From positions 248,001 to 312,000 of the forward strand of contig JAMWZY010000001.1 of NCBI GenBank assembly GCA_024281825.1: a DNA stretch of 64,000 nucleotides, written 5' to 3'. Below are positions 38,617 to 48,733 of the stretch, one piece after another. The stretch comes from Nitrosomonas sp. (GTDB lineage Bacteria > Pseudomonadota > Gammaproteobacteria > Burkholderiales > Nitrosomonadaceae). Position numbers and translations under genes: made by a program. How positions within the stretch are numbered: the first letter of the stretch is position 1; the number at the start of each line of letters is the position of its first letter. Under the pieces are notes generated by a model. The model ran no database searches and was not told the DNA's origin. It saw only the letters and a program-made list of their open reading frames with translations.

Positions 38617-40956
38617 ATGAAGACTTTATTATTTACGGTTATGATTATCTTAAGCACTTTATGGGTTTGCAGCACATCGGCTGCAGATCCGTGTAGTGAC
38701 GATCCATTGTGTACCAAAGCCGAAAAAGCTCGCTTCGGCAACCCTAATCACTTCGTTTTTGTTGGCGCATATCCAGGGGATGAGCTCTTGATCTATCCGC
38801 TCATGAAGGATCATTGTTCGGAAAATATCAATTATTGCGCCATGATTATTGCCACACAAGGTAAATCAGGTTGCAAATCGGGATCAGAAAGTAGTTGCGG
38901 CGAGCTACGTACTATGGAGTTGAAAGCATCTGCTGAATATCTGAATGCCGACGTGTGGCATTATGATTTACCAGATAGTCAAGCAATTACACCAAGCACG
39001 CTAGAGCAAGCTCGCGTTATTTATCAAAATATTGCACAAACTGGCGGGTTATCCGATTTGTCGCATTACTTTGAAAATATTTTTATGAAGTTGCAGTTAT
39101 CTAGCGATAAGTCTACTGTGATCATAAGCCTAAATCCTTTTCGTGGCGCGATCAGTTACTCCGAAGACCATGTGGCGCGTGTATTGGATGAATCGATTGA
39201 ACGTGCCGTGGAGAAATTACAGCGATCGGGACATGCGATTTTGCATTTATATGCAAGCCCTAGAATGCAAAAACCTTGTTGCGATGCCGTGAACAAAGAC
39301 AACGATACGCTTATTTCGTGTCGAAACGGCAGTGCACAGTTACTTGCAACGCATACCGATATGACTAACTTTGAGGTATTCAAGCACGGTTTTTATGGAA
39401 TTTACCCATCGCAAATTTTTCATAGCGGTGCTATTGATAATAATTCAGGTCACTATAAGTTTTGTTTGGATCATACCAAAAAATACTTTTCGACCAAGCC
39501 TGATGAAAAGATCGTTGGTTTTGCTTTGAGCGAGTCTAGTCAAATTAATGAAATTGCGAATTTCTCCAATGCATTTTCTTTTGCTCCTCAAAAATTGGAG
39601 GATGTTTCACGGTATTTGAATGGAAACTCAAACAACTTGATACCCGTAATTGAAATTGGCCGGTTTCTTTTTGATGAAACAACCCATACTTTCAGAGAGC
39701 TTGATATTGTCCCACTGGTGCAAACTATAAAAGCTTCGACTTATCAAGGGCCCATGCTATTTCTCGTTGATGAGCCATTATGGAGGTTGCGTTTGTCCTG
39801 CTCCAAACAAAACTCAGCCGCTTGTACGGAAATCGCTAATAAATATACCCATACGCTGGATATATTTAGGAAAGTTGGTAAAGAATTGCGTAAAGCATTG
39901 CCAGGAAGCGGTATGCTTCACATCGAAGCATTTTCTGAATTGATCTATCAGAAAAATAGCAATCCTTCGGATAACGTGATTATGTTGGATGACGTTGAAT
40001 ACCTTGGGTATGACTGCTATGGCCCGTTTGATCAATGTGGCATGCCTGATGTTTCTGATATTTTTGTAGATACCGGGAGCACTTCGAATCTTGCAAGTTT
40101 TAATATCGTTGATGTTTTCAGTAGCGCTTATCCCGATAATCTCATACCTTATAGAATCACCGATTCAAAGGTGATCAATTTTCTAACAGAAGAATTGGGA
40201 TTGCGGAATTTGCCTTTTATAGAGATTTTTCAGAAGATGCCTTCTCTATTCGATTCTGATCATGAATTAAATCTGGTTTGTGATAGTTCCAACTCGGAAT
40301 GCATTATCACGGGTCCAATTTTGGAAGGCACTATCATTCCGGTAATGCCACAAAGTGTCTACATTGATTGGGTCAAGAGCGCTTTGTTATCCATGGAAGC
40401 TGTTAATCCGATCGGGCGGAAAATTTTTCTCATTCCGGGTGCTTTCCAAAATTTTCAGAATTTTCCTTCTGAGAATAACGCGATCGATCAAATCAATGCA
40501 TTTACGCAAGTTTTCGATTCTTCTCCTTTGTTTGGAGGCATGGGGGGCTTTATTTGGGGGGATTTACAGGAAGGCCCAATACCATTTATTGGTGCGCGTT
40601 CGTTATTCAATGTAAGGCTTGCGATCGCCAATATTTTTCGTGAACGTATAAACACCCAAAAATCGCTTATCGCTGATGCTGAATTTCACCCTGCCATGAG
40701 CTTAGTAGGTGCCATCGGAACACGCGGCTCATTCCAGCAGTTAGTAACGCATGGCGCAACTCAAGGGGACATTTATTTTCAAAGCGCCGGCATGGATAGC
40801 TGTTTATTGAAAATTGGAAATGATTGGCAGCAAACACTTACAATCAATCAACTTAATTACATACCGATTTCAATCTTGACGCCTCCTTTGGATGTCGAAG
40901 CTATTTGTTTAGAACAACAAAAAATATTTAGCAAGAAGGTGCAGTTTGTCAATTGA
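38617..40956 (+). CDS. large secreted protein with degenerate PIG-L deacetylase-like N-terminus
   Basis: About 779 residues with a signal peptide (cleavage near residue 23). The first 250 residues resemble the PIG-L/LmbE N-acetylglucosaminyl deacetylase fold: AYPGDELLIYPLM where the family has HPDDE, SSCGELRTMELKASAEYLNA in the place of the RxxE helix, and YSEDHVARV for the HPDH motif. The usual HPDDE histidine is absent, so catalysis is doubtful. The remaining 500 residues are not recognised; alternating hydrophobic strands with acidic ends (FLVDEPLW, MLHIEAFSEL, VIMLDDVEYLGYD) recall a TIM-barrel hydrolase. Many Cys suggest disulfides. GGGGGG precedes the ATG. Confidence 0.65.
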   Translation: MKTLLFTVMIILSTLWVCSTSAADPCSDDPLCTKAEKARFGNPNHFVFVGAYPGDELLIYPLMKDHCSENINYCAMIIATQGKSGCKSGSESSCGELRTMELKASAEYLNADVWHYDLPDSQAITPSTLEQARVIYQNIAQTGGLSDLSHYFENIFMKLQLSSDKSTVIISLNPFRGAISYSEDHVARVLDESIERAVEKLQRSGHAILHLYASPRMQKPCCDAVNKDNDTLISCRNGSAQLLATHTDMTNFEVFKHGFYGIYPSQIFHSGAIDNNSGHYKFCLDHTKKYFSTKPDEKIVGFALSESSQINEIANFSNAFSFAPQKLEDVSRYLNGNSNNLIPVIEIGRFLFDETTHTFRELDIVPLVQTIKASTYQGPMLFLVDEPLWRLRLSCSKQNSAACTEIANKYTHTLDIFRKVGKELRKALPGSGMLHIEAFSELIYQKNSNPSDNVIMLDDVEYLGYDCYGPFDQCGMPDVSDIFVDTGSTSNLASFNIVDVFSSAYPDNLIPYRITDSKVINFLTEELGLRNLPFIEIFQKMPSLFDSDHELNLVCDSSNSECIITGPILEGTIIPVMPQSVYIDWVKSALLSMEAVNPIGRKIFLIPGAFQNFQNFPSENNAIDQINAFTQVFDSSPLFGGMGGFIWGDLQEGPIPFIGARSLFNVRLAIANIFRERINTQKSLIADAEFHPAMSLVGAIGTRGSFQQLVTHGATQGDIYFQSAGMDSCLLKIGNDWQQTLTINQLNYIPISILTPPLDVEAICLEQQKIFSKKVQFVN

Positions 40957-41014
40957 TTAGCTTGATTGTTGTTTCCGGGCGAGTAGACTATTAAAAAATA
41001 AGATCCTTACAGAG

Positions 41015-41842
41015 ATGGATGCTATGAAGAAATATCAAGTAAAAGCAGGCAATCAGGTAGCGTTGTCAAAATTTGACCCCGACGATACAGGTAATTTCAA
41101 GAAAACAGCCAGTGATAAAGAAAAAGCTAAAGCATTGACAAAAGGCCACATTGAAAAAATGAGGCAGCTTCAAGAGCGATTTTACGCTAGCGGCAAACGC
41201 TCATTGTTGATCATCCTGCAAGGCATGGATACCAGTGGCAAAGATGGCACGATAAAAAATGTTATGTCAGGCATCAATCCACAGGGATGCCAGGTTGTGA
41301 CATTTAAAACACCGTCAGAGCAGGAATTGAAGCATGATTTCTTGTGGAGGGTGCATTATAGTGCGCCGGCAAAAGGCCATATTGGAATTTTTAATCGTTC
41401 GCATTATGAAGACGTACTAATTACCCGTGTTCATGGCAAGATATCAAACAAAGTAGCTAAGCAACGCTTTGATCAAATTAATGAGTTTGAGGAAATGTTG
41501 TCGGAAAATGGCACCGCTATTGTGAAATTTTTTCTGCATATCTCTAAAGATGAACAGAAGAAGCGATTAGAAGAGCGCATCCATGATCCAGAAAAGTATT
41601 GGAAATTCAATGCTGGAGACATTGAAGAGCGAAAATTCTGGCAAGATTATATGGAAGCTTTTGAAGACATGATTTCGGCAACCAGTACCGAACAATCACC
41701 TTGGTTTGTAATTCCGGCTAATCGCAACTGGTATCGTAACCTATTAATTGCACAGATCGTGGTGAGTGCCTTGGAAGACATGAAGTTAAAAATGCCGCCA
41801 GCACCCTCAGATATTGATTTTGCTACGCTAAAAATCGAATAA
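41015..41842 (+). CDS. ppk2: polyphosphate kinase 2 (PPK2 family)
   Basis: Transfers phosphate between polyphosphate and nucleotides. 275 residues, a single-domain PPK2. Walker A LQGMDTSGKDG lies near 69-78; the lid and Walker B motif is FNRSHYEDVLITRVH; the C-terminal PWFVIPANRNWYRN is characteristic. A start at 41024 is also possible. The direction of the reaction (nucleotide or polyP synthesis) cannot be read from sequence. A polyP-binding CYTH-CHAD gene follows after 32 nt. Confidence 0.95.
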   Translation: MDAMKKYQVKAGNQVALSKFDPDDTGNFKKTASDKEKAKALTKGHIEKMRQLQERFYASGKRSLLIILQGMDTSGKDGTIKNVMSGINPQGCQVVTFKTPSEQELKHDFLWRVHYSAPAKGHIGIFNRSHYEDVLITRVHGKISNKVAKQRFDQINEFEEMLSENGTAIVKFFLHISKDEQKKRLEERIHDPEKYWKFNAGDIEERKFWQDYMEAFEDMISATSTEQSPWFVIPANRNWYRNLLIAQIVVSALEDMKLKMPPAPSDIDFATLKIE

Positions 41843-41874
41843 GCTGTAATTTTATTTCGCTAGATCGAATCATC

Positions 41875-43383
41875 ATGGAAATTGAGCTTAAGCTGGCACT
41901 GCATTCACGGCACATATCTCGCATCCTCGATGCGCCGTTACTTCGTAAAATCAAACCGCAACAGCAGCACTTACACAGTATTTATTTCGATACCAATACT
42001 TTCCAGCTTAAGCAACGCGGTATTGCGTTACGTATTCGGCGTGTTGGTAAAAATCGGTGGATTCAGACTTTGAAAGCTGAAGCGCAATCGGCTGGAACAT
42101 TGACATACCGTCCAGAATGGGAAACGACAGTTAAAAATGATACGCATCCAGATTTTGCTGTGTTACCTAAAGAAGCAATTGATCTATTGGCAGGGATCGA
42201 GCTTGAGCAGGTTGTACCCGTTTTTGTGACAGAGTTTAAACGGATAGCTTGGTTTCTAAAAAATGCTGACAATCAAGCAGAAATTGTGCTGGATACCGGA
42301 ACAATAACCGCGAACAACTTGCAGCAAGCAATTTGCGAAGTGGAATTCGAACTCGAATCAGGGCACGCCGAATTTTTATTCGATTTGGCAGAACAACTCT
42401 TGCAACAAGTTCCTCTGTTCGTTGAGCCACAAAGTAAAGCTGCACGAGGTTATTTATTAGTGGGCGCGAGCACGATAAAACCGATTAAAGCTACGCCAGT
42501 TCTGTTTCGTATGGATCAAAGTGTTACTGATATTTATTGCTGCATTATTGCAGCCGCATTGAAACAATTACTCGCAAATATACCGGGGTACTTTCAGTAC
42601 ATCGATAATCCTGAGTATCTGCACCAAATTCGTGTTGCCTTGCGACGAATGCGTTCTGGCTTATCGTTGCTTCAGTCAACGGAGCAGCCGATTGTGGTTC
42701 CTTGGAGTAAATCGTTGCGGAAAATAATGCAGAAACTCAATGAAGCCAGAGATTGGGATGTTTTTGAACACGAAATTCTTCCCGATATCTTAAAAAAAAT
42801 GACATCCGTGTCTGAACATGAACCCATTCAACAAGCTACATTAACCACCATTCAAGACATCGCCATAAAAACACGGCAACGCACACAAAAAGAAGTACAT
42901 CATGCAGAATTTACTGCACTGATTCTCGCTATCGAGCGACATTTGATAGCTTTGTCATCGCACGCTGAAATGACGACCAAAGAACATGTTCAACAGTGGG
43001 CGACAAGAATTCTTGAGGATCGATGGCGAGTGTTACATCGATGCTGCCAAAGTTTGGCAATACAAACCGGGGCAGAACGTCATCAAGCACGTATTGCAGC
43101 AAAAAAAATGCGCTATGCCGCTGATACTCTATTTTCGCTGTTTAATTGCAAAAATCCCCAGCGTTTTACTGAAATGCTGGCAAGTTTGCAGGATGAATTG
43201 GGCTACACCAACGATAGGCGTGTGGCATTACGACTTTTACAGCGACTTGCCCAGAAAACAGGGCCGGCTGCCTTCGATCTCGGTCGATTCAGCGGTATAT
43301 TGGAGATTGAAGCCTTGCAACGCGAACGTCAATCCAGTGATGCATGGCGCAGCTTATCGCGTATGAAATTATTCTGGAGATAA
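41875..43383 (+). CDS. CYTH-CHAD triphosphatase / polyphosphate-binding protein
   Basis: 502 residues. The N-terminal CYTH tunnel domain (about 1-200) begins MEIELKL, with the ExExK signature at Glu 2, Glu 4 and Lys 6; such domains hydrolyse inorganic triphosphate. The C-terminal CHAD domain (about 215-495) is helical and rich in His and Arg, with HQIRVALRRMRSGLSLL and HQARIAAKKMRYAADTLF; CHAD domains bind polyphosphate. Its location directly after ppk2 supports a joint role in polyP turnover. Confidence 0.93.
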   Translation: MEIELKLALHSRHISRILDAPLLRKIKPQQQHLHSIYFDTNTFQLKQRGIALRIRRVGKNRWIQTLKAEAQSAGTLTYRPEWETTVKNDTHPDFAVLPKEAIDLLAGIELEQVVPVFVTEFKRIAWFLKNADNQAEIVLDTGTITANNLQQAICEVEFELESGHAEFLFDLAEQLLQQVPLFVEPQSKAARGYLLVGASTIKPIKATPVLFRMDQSVTDIYCCIIAAALKQLLANIPGYFQYIDNPEYLHQIRVALRRMRSGLSLLQSTEQPIVVPWSKSLRKIMQKLNEARDWDVFEHEILPDILKKMTSVSEHEPIQQATLTTIQDIAIKTRQRTQKEVHHAEFTALILAIERHLIALSSHAEMTTKEHVQQWATRILEDRWRVLHRCCQSLAIQTGAERHQARIAAKKMRYAADTLFSLFNCKNPQRFTEMLASLQDELGYTNDRRVALRLLQRLAQKTGPAAFDLGRFSGILEIEALQRERQSSDAWRSLSRMKLFWR

Positions 43384-43555
43384 CAACTTGACCGAGGAAT
43401 GGGATGGTCGCTAAACCATGAACGATTCATGAATGCTTGTCGACGCGCTGCTTTTATTTAATCCTAGCGCAACCATTTTGCCGCATGGAGTTTTTAGCTT
43501 ACTCAGTACCGAGTGGCCTTGTCATGCTAATCCTACAAATTTAGCGTCTAAAAGA

Positions 43556-44446
43556 CTATCGTAGTAATTTATGGTAATAATCTAGACGTTTGCGCAAAAT
43601 CTTCCCTTCTTCTTGTGCCGCTAGCACAGCGCACCCTGGCTCACTACGATGTCGGCAATTACTAAACTTGCAATGTCCAATATAGGGGTGAAATTCGGCG
43701 AAACCATATGCCAGATTTTCTTCTTTGATGTGGTTCAAGCCAAACTCCTGAAATCCTGGAGAATCAATAATCGCACTGCTTTTGTCTAGCTGATAAAGTT
43801 GCGAATAGGTCGTGGTATGTGAGCCGGAATCTAATGCTAATGAAATTGCTGCTGTCGATCGATTGGCTTCCGGAATCAATGCGTTCAGCAATGTCGATTT
43901 ACCCATTCCTGATTGACCAACTAATACGCTCAGATGGCCTGATAAATAGGGGCGCAGTGTTAATGCGCTCTGGATCGCACTCAGTTGTAGTACGGTATAG
44001 CCTAATTCTCGGTATAACAACAGTGTATCAAACGCAACTTGCGTGGGTTGTATCAGATCAGCTTTATTCAATACGATCAATGCATTGATATTTTCACTTT
44101 CAGCGGCTACTAAACAGCGGCTAATTAATTCTTCACTAAAGCTTGGAATAGCAGCAACAACAAGTATGATTTGCGTAACATTTGCGGCGATGATTTTTTC
44201 CTTAAAAGCATCGCTCCGGTAAAACTGTGAATTACGTGGTTTGATGGTTTCGATGACCCCTTGACCTTGGGTGGTCATCCGGCACTCTACTTGGTCACCG
44301 CATGCAACACCGCTTTTTTTACCCCGCATGACACAGGATAAAATCCCCGCTTCTGTTGTAACGGAATAATGCCTGCCAAAAGTGGCAATCACTTGACCTT
44401 GTAAGCAGTCAATCCAGGATTGCGAGCTTTTGGCGCGGAGACTCAA
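43556..44446 (-). CDS. rsgA: RsgA, ribosome small subunit-dependent GTPase
   Basis: Late 30S assembly GTPase. 296 residues with the circularly permuted order: an OB fold, G4 NKAD at 127-130, G1 GQSGMGKS at 177-184, G3 DSPG at 228-231, then a zinc site (Cys 259, Cys 264, His 266, Cys 272). It overlaps the PCD gene by 4 nt, forming an operon with it and the M48 protease gene. Confidence 0.96.
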   Translation of the reverse strand: MSLRAKSSQSWIDCLQGQVIATFGRHYSVTTEAGILSCVMRGKKSGVACGDQVECRMTTQGQGVIETIKPRNSQFYRSDAFKEKIIAANVTQIILVVAAIPSFSEELISRCLVAAESENINALIVLNKADLIQPTQVAFDTLLLYRELGYTVLQLSAIQSALTLRPYLSGHLSVLVGQSGMGKSTLLNALIPEANRSTAAISLALDSGSHTTTYSQLYQLDKSSAIIDSPGFQEFGLNHIKEENLAYGFAEFHPYIGHCKFSNCRHRSEPGCAVLAAQEEGKILRKRLDYYHKLLR

Positions 44447-44784
44447 ACGGTAAACAGCTTATCGATTTTGGCTGCGCAAATGAAATCATTTTCAGACAAG
44501 CCGCCTATAGCGTGTGTGGTATAGCTGACTGTGCATTGGTTATATTCGACGACCATATCTGGATGGTGATCTTCGCGGTGCGACACCCATGCAACTGCGT
44601 TTACGAACGCCATCGTTTGATAATAATTCTTGAATGTATATGTTTTACTAATTAGCTTACTCTGCAATTGCCATCCTTTAATTTGCTGAAATAGAGCGTT
44701 CGCTTCAGCATCAGTTAGTGGCGGAACACCACCTTCGCAGGGTTTGCATTGCTTGTCAGTTAAATCACTAGCGGTGCTATTCAT
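44443..44784 (-). CDS. pterin-4a-carbinolamine dehydratase
   Basis: 113 residues. The catalytic segment HREDHHPDMVVEY, together with YTFKNYYQTMAFVNAVAWV and CTVSYTTHAIGGLSENDF, identifies the PCD/PhhB fold, which dehydrates 4a-hydroxytetrahydropterin. No phenylalanine hydroxylase is nearby, so the physiological pterin substrate is unclear. It overlaps both neighbours by 4 nt and is translationally coupled. Confidence 0.94.
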   Translation of the reverse strand: MNSTASDLTDKQCKPCEGGVPPLTDAEANALFQQIKGWQLQSKLISKTYTFKNYYQTMAFVNAVAWVSHREDHHPDMVVEYNQCTVSYTTHAIGGLSENDFICAAKIDKLFTV

Positions 44785-46043
44785 AGTTGCACCTGATTTT
44801 GTAGGTGCGCTACGCGAATCGCCGCAGGCGGATGTGAATCATAAAAAGCGGAATGCAGTGGATCGGGTGTCAATGTCGCAGCATTATCTTGATAAAGTTT
44901 AACTAAAGCACGAATTAAATCTTCAGCAGAAGCGTTCTGTGCCGCATAAGCATCCGCTTCAAACTCATGCTTACGTGAGTAGAGACTCGATAGTGGATGA
45001 AACAAAAAAGTAAATACCGGCATTACTAAGAAAAACAATAACAATGCAAGCCCTGTCTCTGGTACGGAAGATACCGATACACCTAATCCTTCATAAAACC
45101 ACGATTGCTGCATCAAGTATCCTAGACTCCACAAAAATATCAGGCTCATTGCAAAGGAAAAAATAATACGCTTGATGACATGGTTGTGTTTAAAGTGACC
45201 TAACTCATGGGCCAGTACCGCTTCAATCTCATTGGGATTCAGGCGCGAGAGGAGCGTGTCAAAAAAAACAATGCGTTTCGTTTTACCAAAGCCCGTGAAG
45301 TAGGCATTGCCATGATTACTGCGGCGTGAGCCGTCCATGACAAATAATCCGCTCGTTTTGAATCCGCATTTATTTAGCAATTGCTCGATACGGGTTTTTA
45401 AAGTCGCATCTTCCAATGGGGTAAATTTATTGAATAATGGAGCGATCCAAGTTGGAAAAATTGCTAACACAAATAAATTAAAGCTAATCCAGCCGATCCA
45501 GGCATATACCCACCAGTACTCCCCCATTTTTTCCATCGACCATAACATTCCGAACAATAACGGCGCGCCCAGTAATAGACCAACGCTTGCTTTCTTAAAT
45601 AAATCACCCAAAAACATCGCCGGCGTCATTTTGTTAAAGCCAAATTGCTCTTCAATCACAAAAGTACGGTAGTAGCTCAATGGGATTTCGGCCGTAGCTG
45701 TAATGAGAAAAACGCTGATAATAAGTACCATGCCTTGAATTAACGCATCATCAAATTGCGCGTTCCAAAATTGATTCAAAACATTTAATCCACCACCTAG
45801 TGTTAAATATAACAATAATGCGGCATGCAACAAGATACTCAAGTACTCCATGCGTGTTTTGGCACAGGTGTAATCTGCGGCTTTCTGGTGATCAGCTAAG
45901 CTAATTTGACTAGAAAATTTTTCCGGTATATGGTCGCGATGTTGGCTAACGTGGCGAATATGTCGCGCAGCAAGCCAAAACTGCGTCAGTGTTGAAATGA
46001 ATAGCGTAATCAAGAAAAACAAAGTAAAGGTTTGCATAGTCAA
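44781..46043 (-). CDS. M48 (Ste24-type) membrane metalloprotease
   Basis: 420 residues with several membrane helices and the zinc motif HELGH at 279-283 (VLAHELGHFKHN), plus the downstream glutamate segment SRKHEFEADAYAAQNA. This is the CAAX-prenyl-protease-like branch of M48, probably acting in membrane protein quality control since bacteria lack prenylated CAAX proteins. First gene of the M48-PCD-rsgA operon and divergent from orn. Confidence 0.94.
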   Translation of the reverse strand: MTMQTFTLFFLITLFISTLTQFWLAARHIRHVSQHRDHIPEKFSSQISLADHQKAADYTCAKTRMEYLSILLHAALLLYLTLGGGLNVLNQFWNAQFDDALIQGMVLIISVFLITATAEIPLSYYRTFVIEEQFGFNKMTPAMFLGDLFKKASVGLLLGAPLLFGMLWSMEKMGEYWWVYAWIGWISFNLFVLAIFPTWIAPLFNKFTPLEDATLKTRIEQLLNKCGFKTSGLFVMDGSRRSNHGNAYFTGFGKTKRIVFFDTLLSRLNPNEIEAVLAHELGHFKHNHVIKRIIFSFAMSLIFLWSLGYLMQQSWFYEGLGVSVSSVPETGLALLLFFLVMPVFTFLFHPLSSLYSRKHEFEADAYAAQNASAEDLIRALVKLYQDNAATLTPDPLHSAFYDSHPPAAIRVAHLQNQVQL

Positions 46044-46231
46044 TAAATAAAAGATTTTGATTCATTGTATATCACAGATAAACATACACAAACAACCTAT
46101 TGTCCGTACCATCATCAATTAATGCGATAATGCTGAGGGTGGTTTATGCGTTGCTCAAGTGACGTCCCGATATCAATATGACACAATTGCGCTCGTTACA
46201 TTCATTCATCGTGATATAAAAGATAAAAAAT

Positions 46232-46780
46232 ATGGCACAAGATAACAATAATCTCATCTGGGTTGATATGGAAATGACCGGACTGAACCCAGATCTTGAT
46301 CGTATCATTGAAGTGGCGCTGGTAATCACCGATTCGCAACTCAATACTGTTGCGGAAGGACCGGTTTTGGTGGTGCATCAAGCCGATGAAGTTTTGGATG
46401 GTATGGATAAGTGGAATAAATCAACGCATGCTAAATCAGGATTGATTGACAAAGTGAAGGCATCACGCTTAACCGAAACAAAAGCTGAAACACAATTGAT
46501 CGAATTTCTTCAGCGATATGTGCCTTCTGGAGTTTCCCCGATGTGCGGCAATTCTATATGCCAAGATCGGCGCTTCATGGTCCGCAGCATGCCACAATTA
46601 GAAGCTTATTTTCATTATCGTAACCTAGATGTCAGTACATTAAAAGAACTCGTCAAACGCTGGAAACCCGGAATATCCTCTGGCTTAACTAAAGAAAGTA
46701 AGCACGAAGCGCTGGCGGATATTTATGACTCTATCAACGAATTGAAATACTACCGAGAACATTTTATTGTTACTCAGTAA
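46232..46780 (+). CDS. orn: Orn, oligoribonuclease
   Basis: Degrades short RNAs, including pGpG from cyclic-di-GMP turnover. 182 residues with DEDDh motifs: [11 protein letters not shown] (Asp 12, Glu 14), [11 protein letters not shown], and the final [13 protein letters not shown] supplying His and Asp. Length and motif spacing are normal. Essential in many proteobacteria. Confidence 0.97.
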   Translation: MAQDNNNLIWVDMEMTGLNPDLDRIIEVALVITDSQLNTVAEGPVLVVHQADEVLDGMDKWNKSTHAKSGLIDKVKASRLTETKAETQLIEFLQRYVPSGVSPMCGNSICQDRRFMVRSMPQLEAYFHYRNLDVSTLKELVKRWKPGISSGLTKESKHEALADIYDSINELKYYREHFIVTQ

Positions 46781-47255
46781 CTCATTGATTATCAATTTTT
46801 AATGAGGTATTCCAACCAGTATCTTAGCTGCTTGAGAAGCTGCGGGTGGTTCCTCTATTGACGCGCTATTCACATTCCTTCAAGAATAAATAAAAATTCT
46901 CGATCCCGTGGATGTGGTTTTTCCTGTCAACAAATAGTTCCACGTGGTTTGATTTCGTATGTGATGAAAATCTAAGGTATCCAGCGCAGCGCGTTGCAAG
47001 ATCAGAAGGTGTTTGTGAATACTGTCAGGTCGCGATTTTTTAATAATTAGCGGCATAAACCTTACCATCGCGCTTTAAACAGTTCCAAGGCCGTGATTTT
47101 TTAGAGCTTTCACCGGTCTCAGTTGTTCCAGATAGATGAAGGCTGGATTGTATTATTGGCATGGCGTTAAATGGCTCTTTTCTCATACATAATGCTACTT
47201 GGCGTCAGTGCTTAGATGAGATAGCCTTCTAATTAAAGCTGTTTTCTTAGTATTT
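46781..47255. other. 475-bp gap, mostly without recognisable genes
   Basis: Lies between the convergent ends of orn and ffh. It begins with a short hairpin (CTCATT/AATGAG at 46781-46806). At 46912-47043 on + there is a 43-codon frame ending RSEGVCEYCQVAIF, described separately as a possible HNH remnant. Elsewhere I see only AT-rich sequence, with a similar short stretch twice (GGTCGCGATTTTTTA near 47029 and GGCCGTGATTTTTTA near 47091). Confidence 0.5.
46912..47043 (+). pseudogene. possible remnant of an HNH endonuclease gene
   Basis: A 43-codon frame ends with YPAQRVARSEGVCEYCQ and then stops. The CEYC pair after a basic helix is how many HNH endonucleases begin (RCEYCQ...). The His-Asn-His part that should follow is missing, so this would be a decayed fragment. 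The similarity is short and could be chance. Confidence 0.25.
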
Positions 47256-48605
47256 TTATCCTAAACGTGGCATCATTCCTTTTAAGCCGCGCATCATTTT
47301 TGCCATACCGCCTTTGTTCATCATTTTCATCATTTTTTGTGCTTGCTCAAATTGTGCGAGAAGGCGATTGACTTCTTGTACAGAAACACCAGCTCCGGCT
47401 GCAATTCTACGTTTACGCGAGGCTTTTAGAACTTCAGGTTTTCTACGCTCCAGTTTGGTCATCGAATTAATGATGCCTTCAGTGCGACTAATGACTTTGT
47501 CATCGACTTTGACATTTTGCGCTGCTTGGCTGAATTGCGCTGGTAGTTTGTCCATCAACGCATTGATACCTCCCATATTCCGCATTTGCTGAAACTGAGC
47601 TTTGAAGTCATCCAAATCGAAAGCCTTGCCTGATTTCATTTTTTTCATCAGTTTTTCAGCTTCCTGCTGATCTGCTTTGCGATGCGCTTCTTCAATCAAC
47701 CCTAATACATCACCCATCCCGAGTATGCGTGAAGCCATGCGATCCGGATAAAAAGGCTCTAGCCCGGTTAGTTTCTCTGCAACACCGGCAAACTTGATCG
47801 GTTTGCCGGTGATTTCTTTTACCGATAATGCCGCCCCGCCCCGCGCATCACCGTCCAGTTTCGTCAAAATAACGCCGGTTAGCGGCAGTGCATCAGAAAA
47901 AGCTTTGGCTGTGTTGACGGCATCTTGGCCTTGCATCGCATCGACTACAAATAAAGTTTCGATCGGTTTTAATAAGGTTTCTAATTCCCTGATCTCTTGC
48001 ATCATTACTTCATCAATACCTAATCGTCCGGCGGTGTCGACGATCATGACATCGTGATGCTGTATGCGCGCAAAATTTAAAGCATTCGTGGCGATTTCAC
48101 CTGGTTTTTGTCCTGTGATAACCGGATAAAAATCTGCTCCCGTCTGATTAGCTAGCACTTCAAGCTGCTGAATCGCCGCAGGACGATAAACATCACAAGA
48201 GACCAATAATACTTTCTTCTTTTTATTTTCCATCAGCCACTTAGCTAGTTTTCCACTGCTCGTGGTTTTACCTGCGCCCTGTAAACCAGCCATCAGAATA
48301 ACGGCTGGTGGAGTAGTCGCAAGATTTATCTCAGATTTTTCTCCTCCCAGAATATTGATGAGTTCTTGATGCACGATTCCAATAAGAGCCTGATCCGGTG
48401 TCAAACTGGCCATGACTTCCTGGCCAATCACTTTCTCTTTGATGCGTGCAATAAAAGTTTTGACTACCGCTAATGCGACATCCGCCTCCAGTAAAGCTAA
48501 ACGGACCTCACGCAAAGCTTGTTCGATATTGCTTTCAGTTAATCGCGCTTCACCGCGTAAGTTTCGAATAATGCCCGTGAATCTGTTCGTCAAATTATCA
48601 AACAT
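47256..48605 (-). CDS. ffh: Ffh, signal recognition particle GTPase
   Basis: Targets membrane proteins co-translationally with 4.5S RNA. 449 residues: an N domain, a G domain with GLQGAGKTT near 107-115, DTAGR and TKLDGDARGG, and a Met-rich M domain ending KMMKMMNKGGMAKMMRG for signal-sequence and RNA binding. Divergent from the CcsA-like gene, an arrangement common in betaproteobacteria. Confidence 0.98.
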   Translation of the reverse strand: MFDNLTNRFTGIIRNLRGEARLTESNIEQALREVRLALLEADVALAVVKTFIARIKEKVIGQEVMASLTPDQALIGIVHQELINILGGEKSEINLATTPPAVILMAGLQGAGKTTSSGKLAKWLMENKKKKVLLVSCDVYRPAAIQQLEVLANQTGADFYPVITGQKPGEIATNALNFARIQHHDVMIVDTAGRLGIDEVMMQEIRELETLLKPIETLFVVDAMQGQDAVNTAKAFSDALPLTGVILTKLDGDARGGAALSVKEITGKPIKFAGVAEKLTGLEPFYPDRMASRILGMGDVLGLIEEAHRKADQQEAEKLMKKMKSGKAFDLDDFKAQFQQMRNMGGINALMDKLPAQFSQAAQNVKVDDKVISRTEGIINSMTKLERRKPEVLKASRKRRIAAGAGVSVQEVNRLLAQFEQAQKMMKMMNKGGMAKMMRGLKGMMPRLG

Positions 48606-48733
48606 GGTTATTAGTAAATTCCGAAATATATGAAATGCATCGCTTATTGCGACACTATCGTTAAATTAAATTGGATTAACGCTTTGAATTTATTGTAGCG
48701 CAATGTAGACTACGTTGGTTACTTGTGTTTTTA

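Noticed and set aside
46781..47255. 4.5S RNA gene next to ffh
   Set aside because: The conserved GNAR loop and CAGGTC-GGAAGGAAGCAG core are not present.
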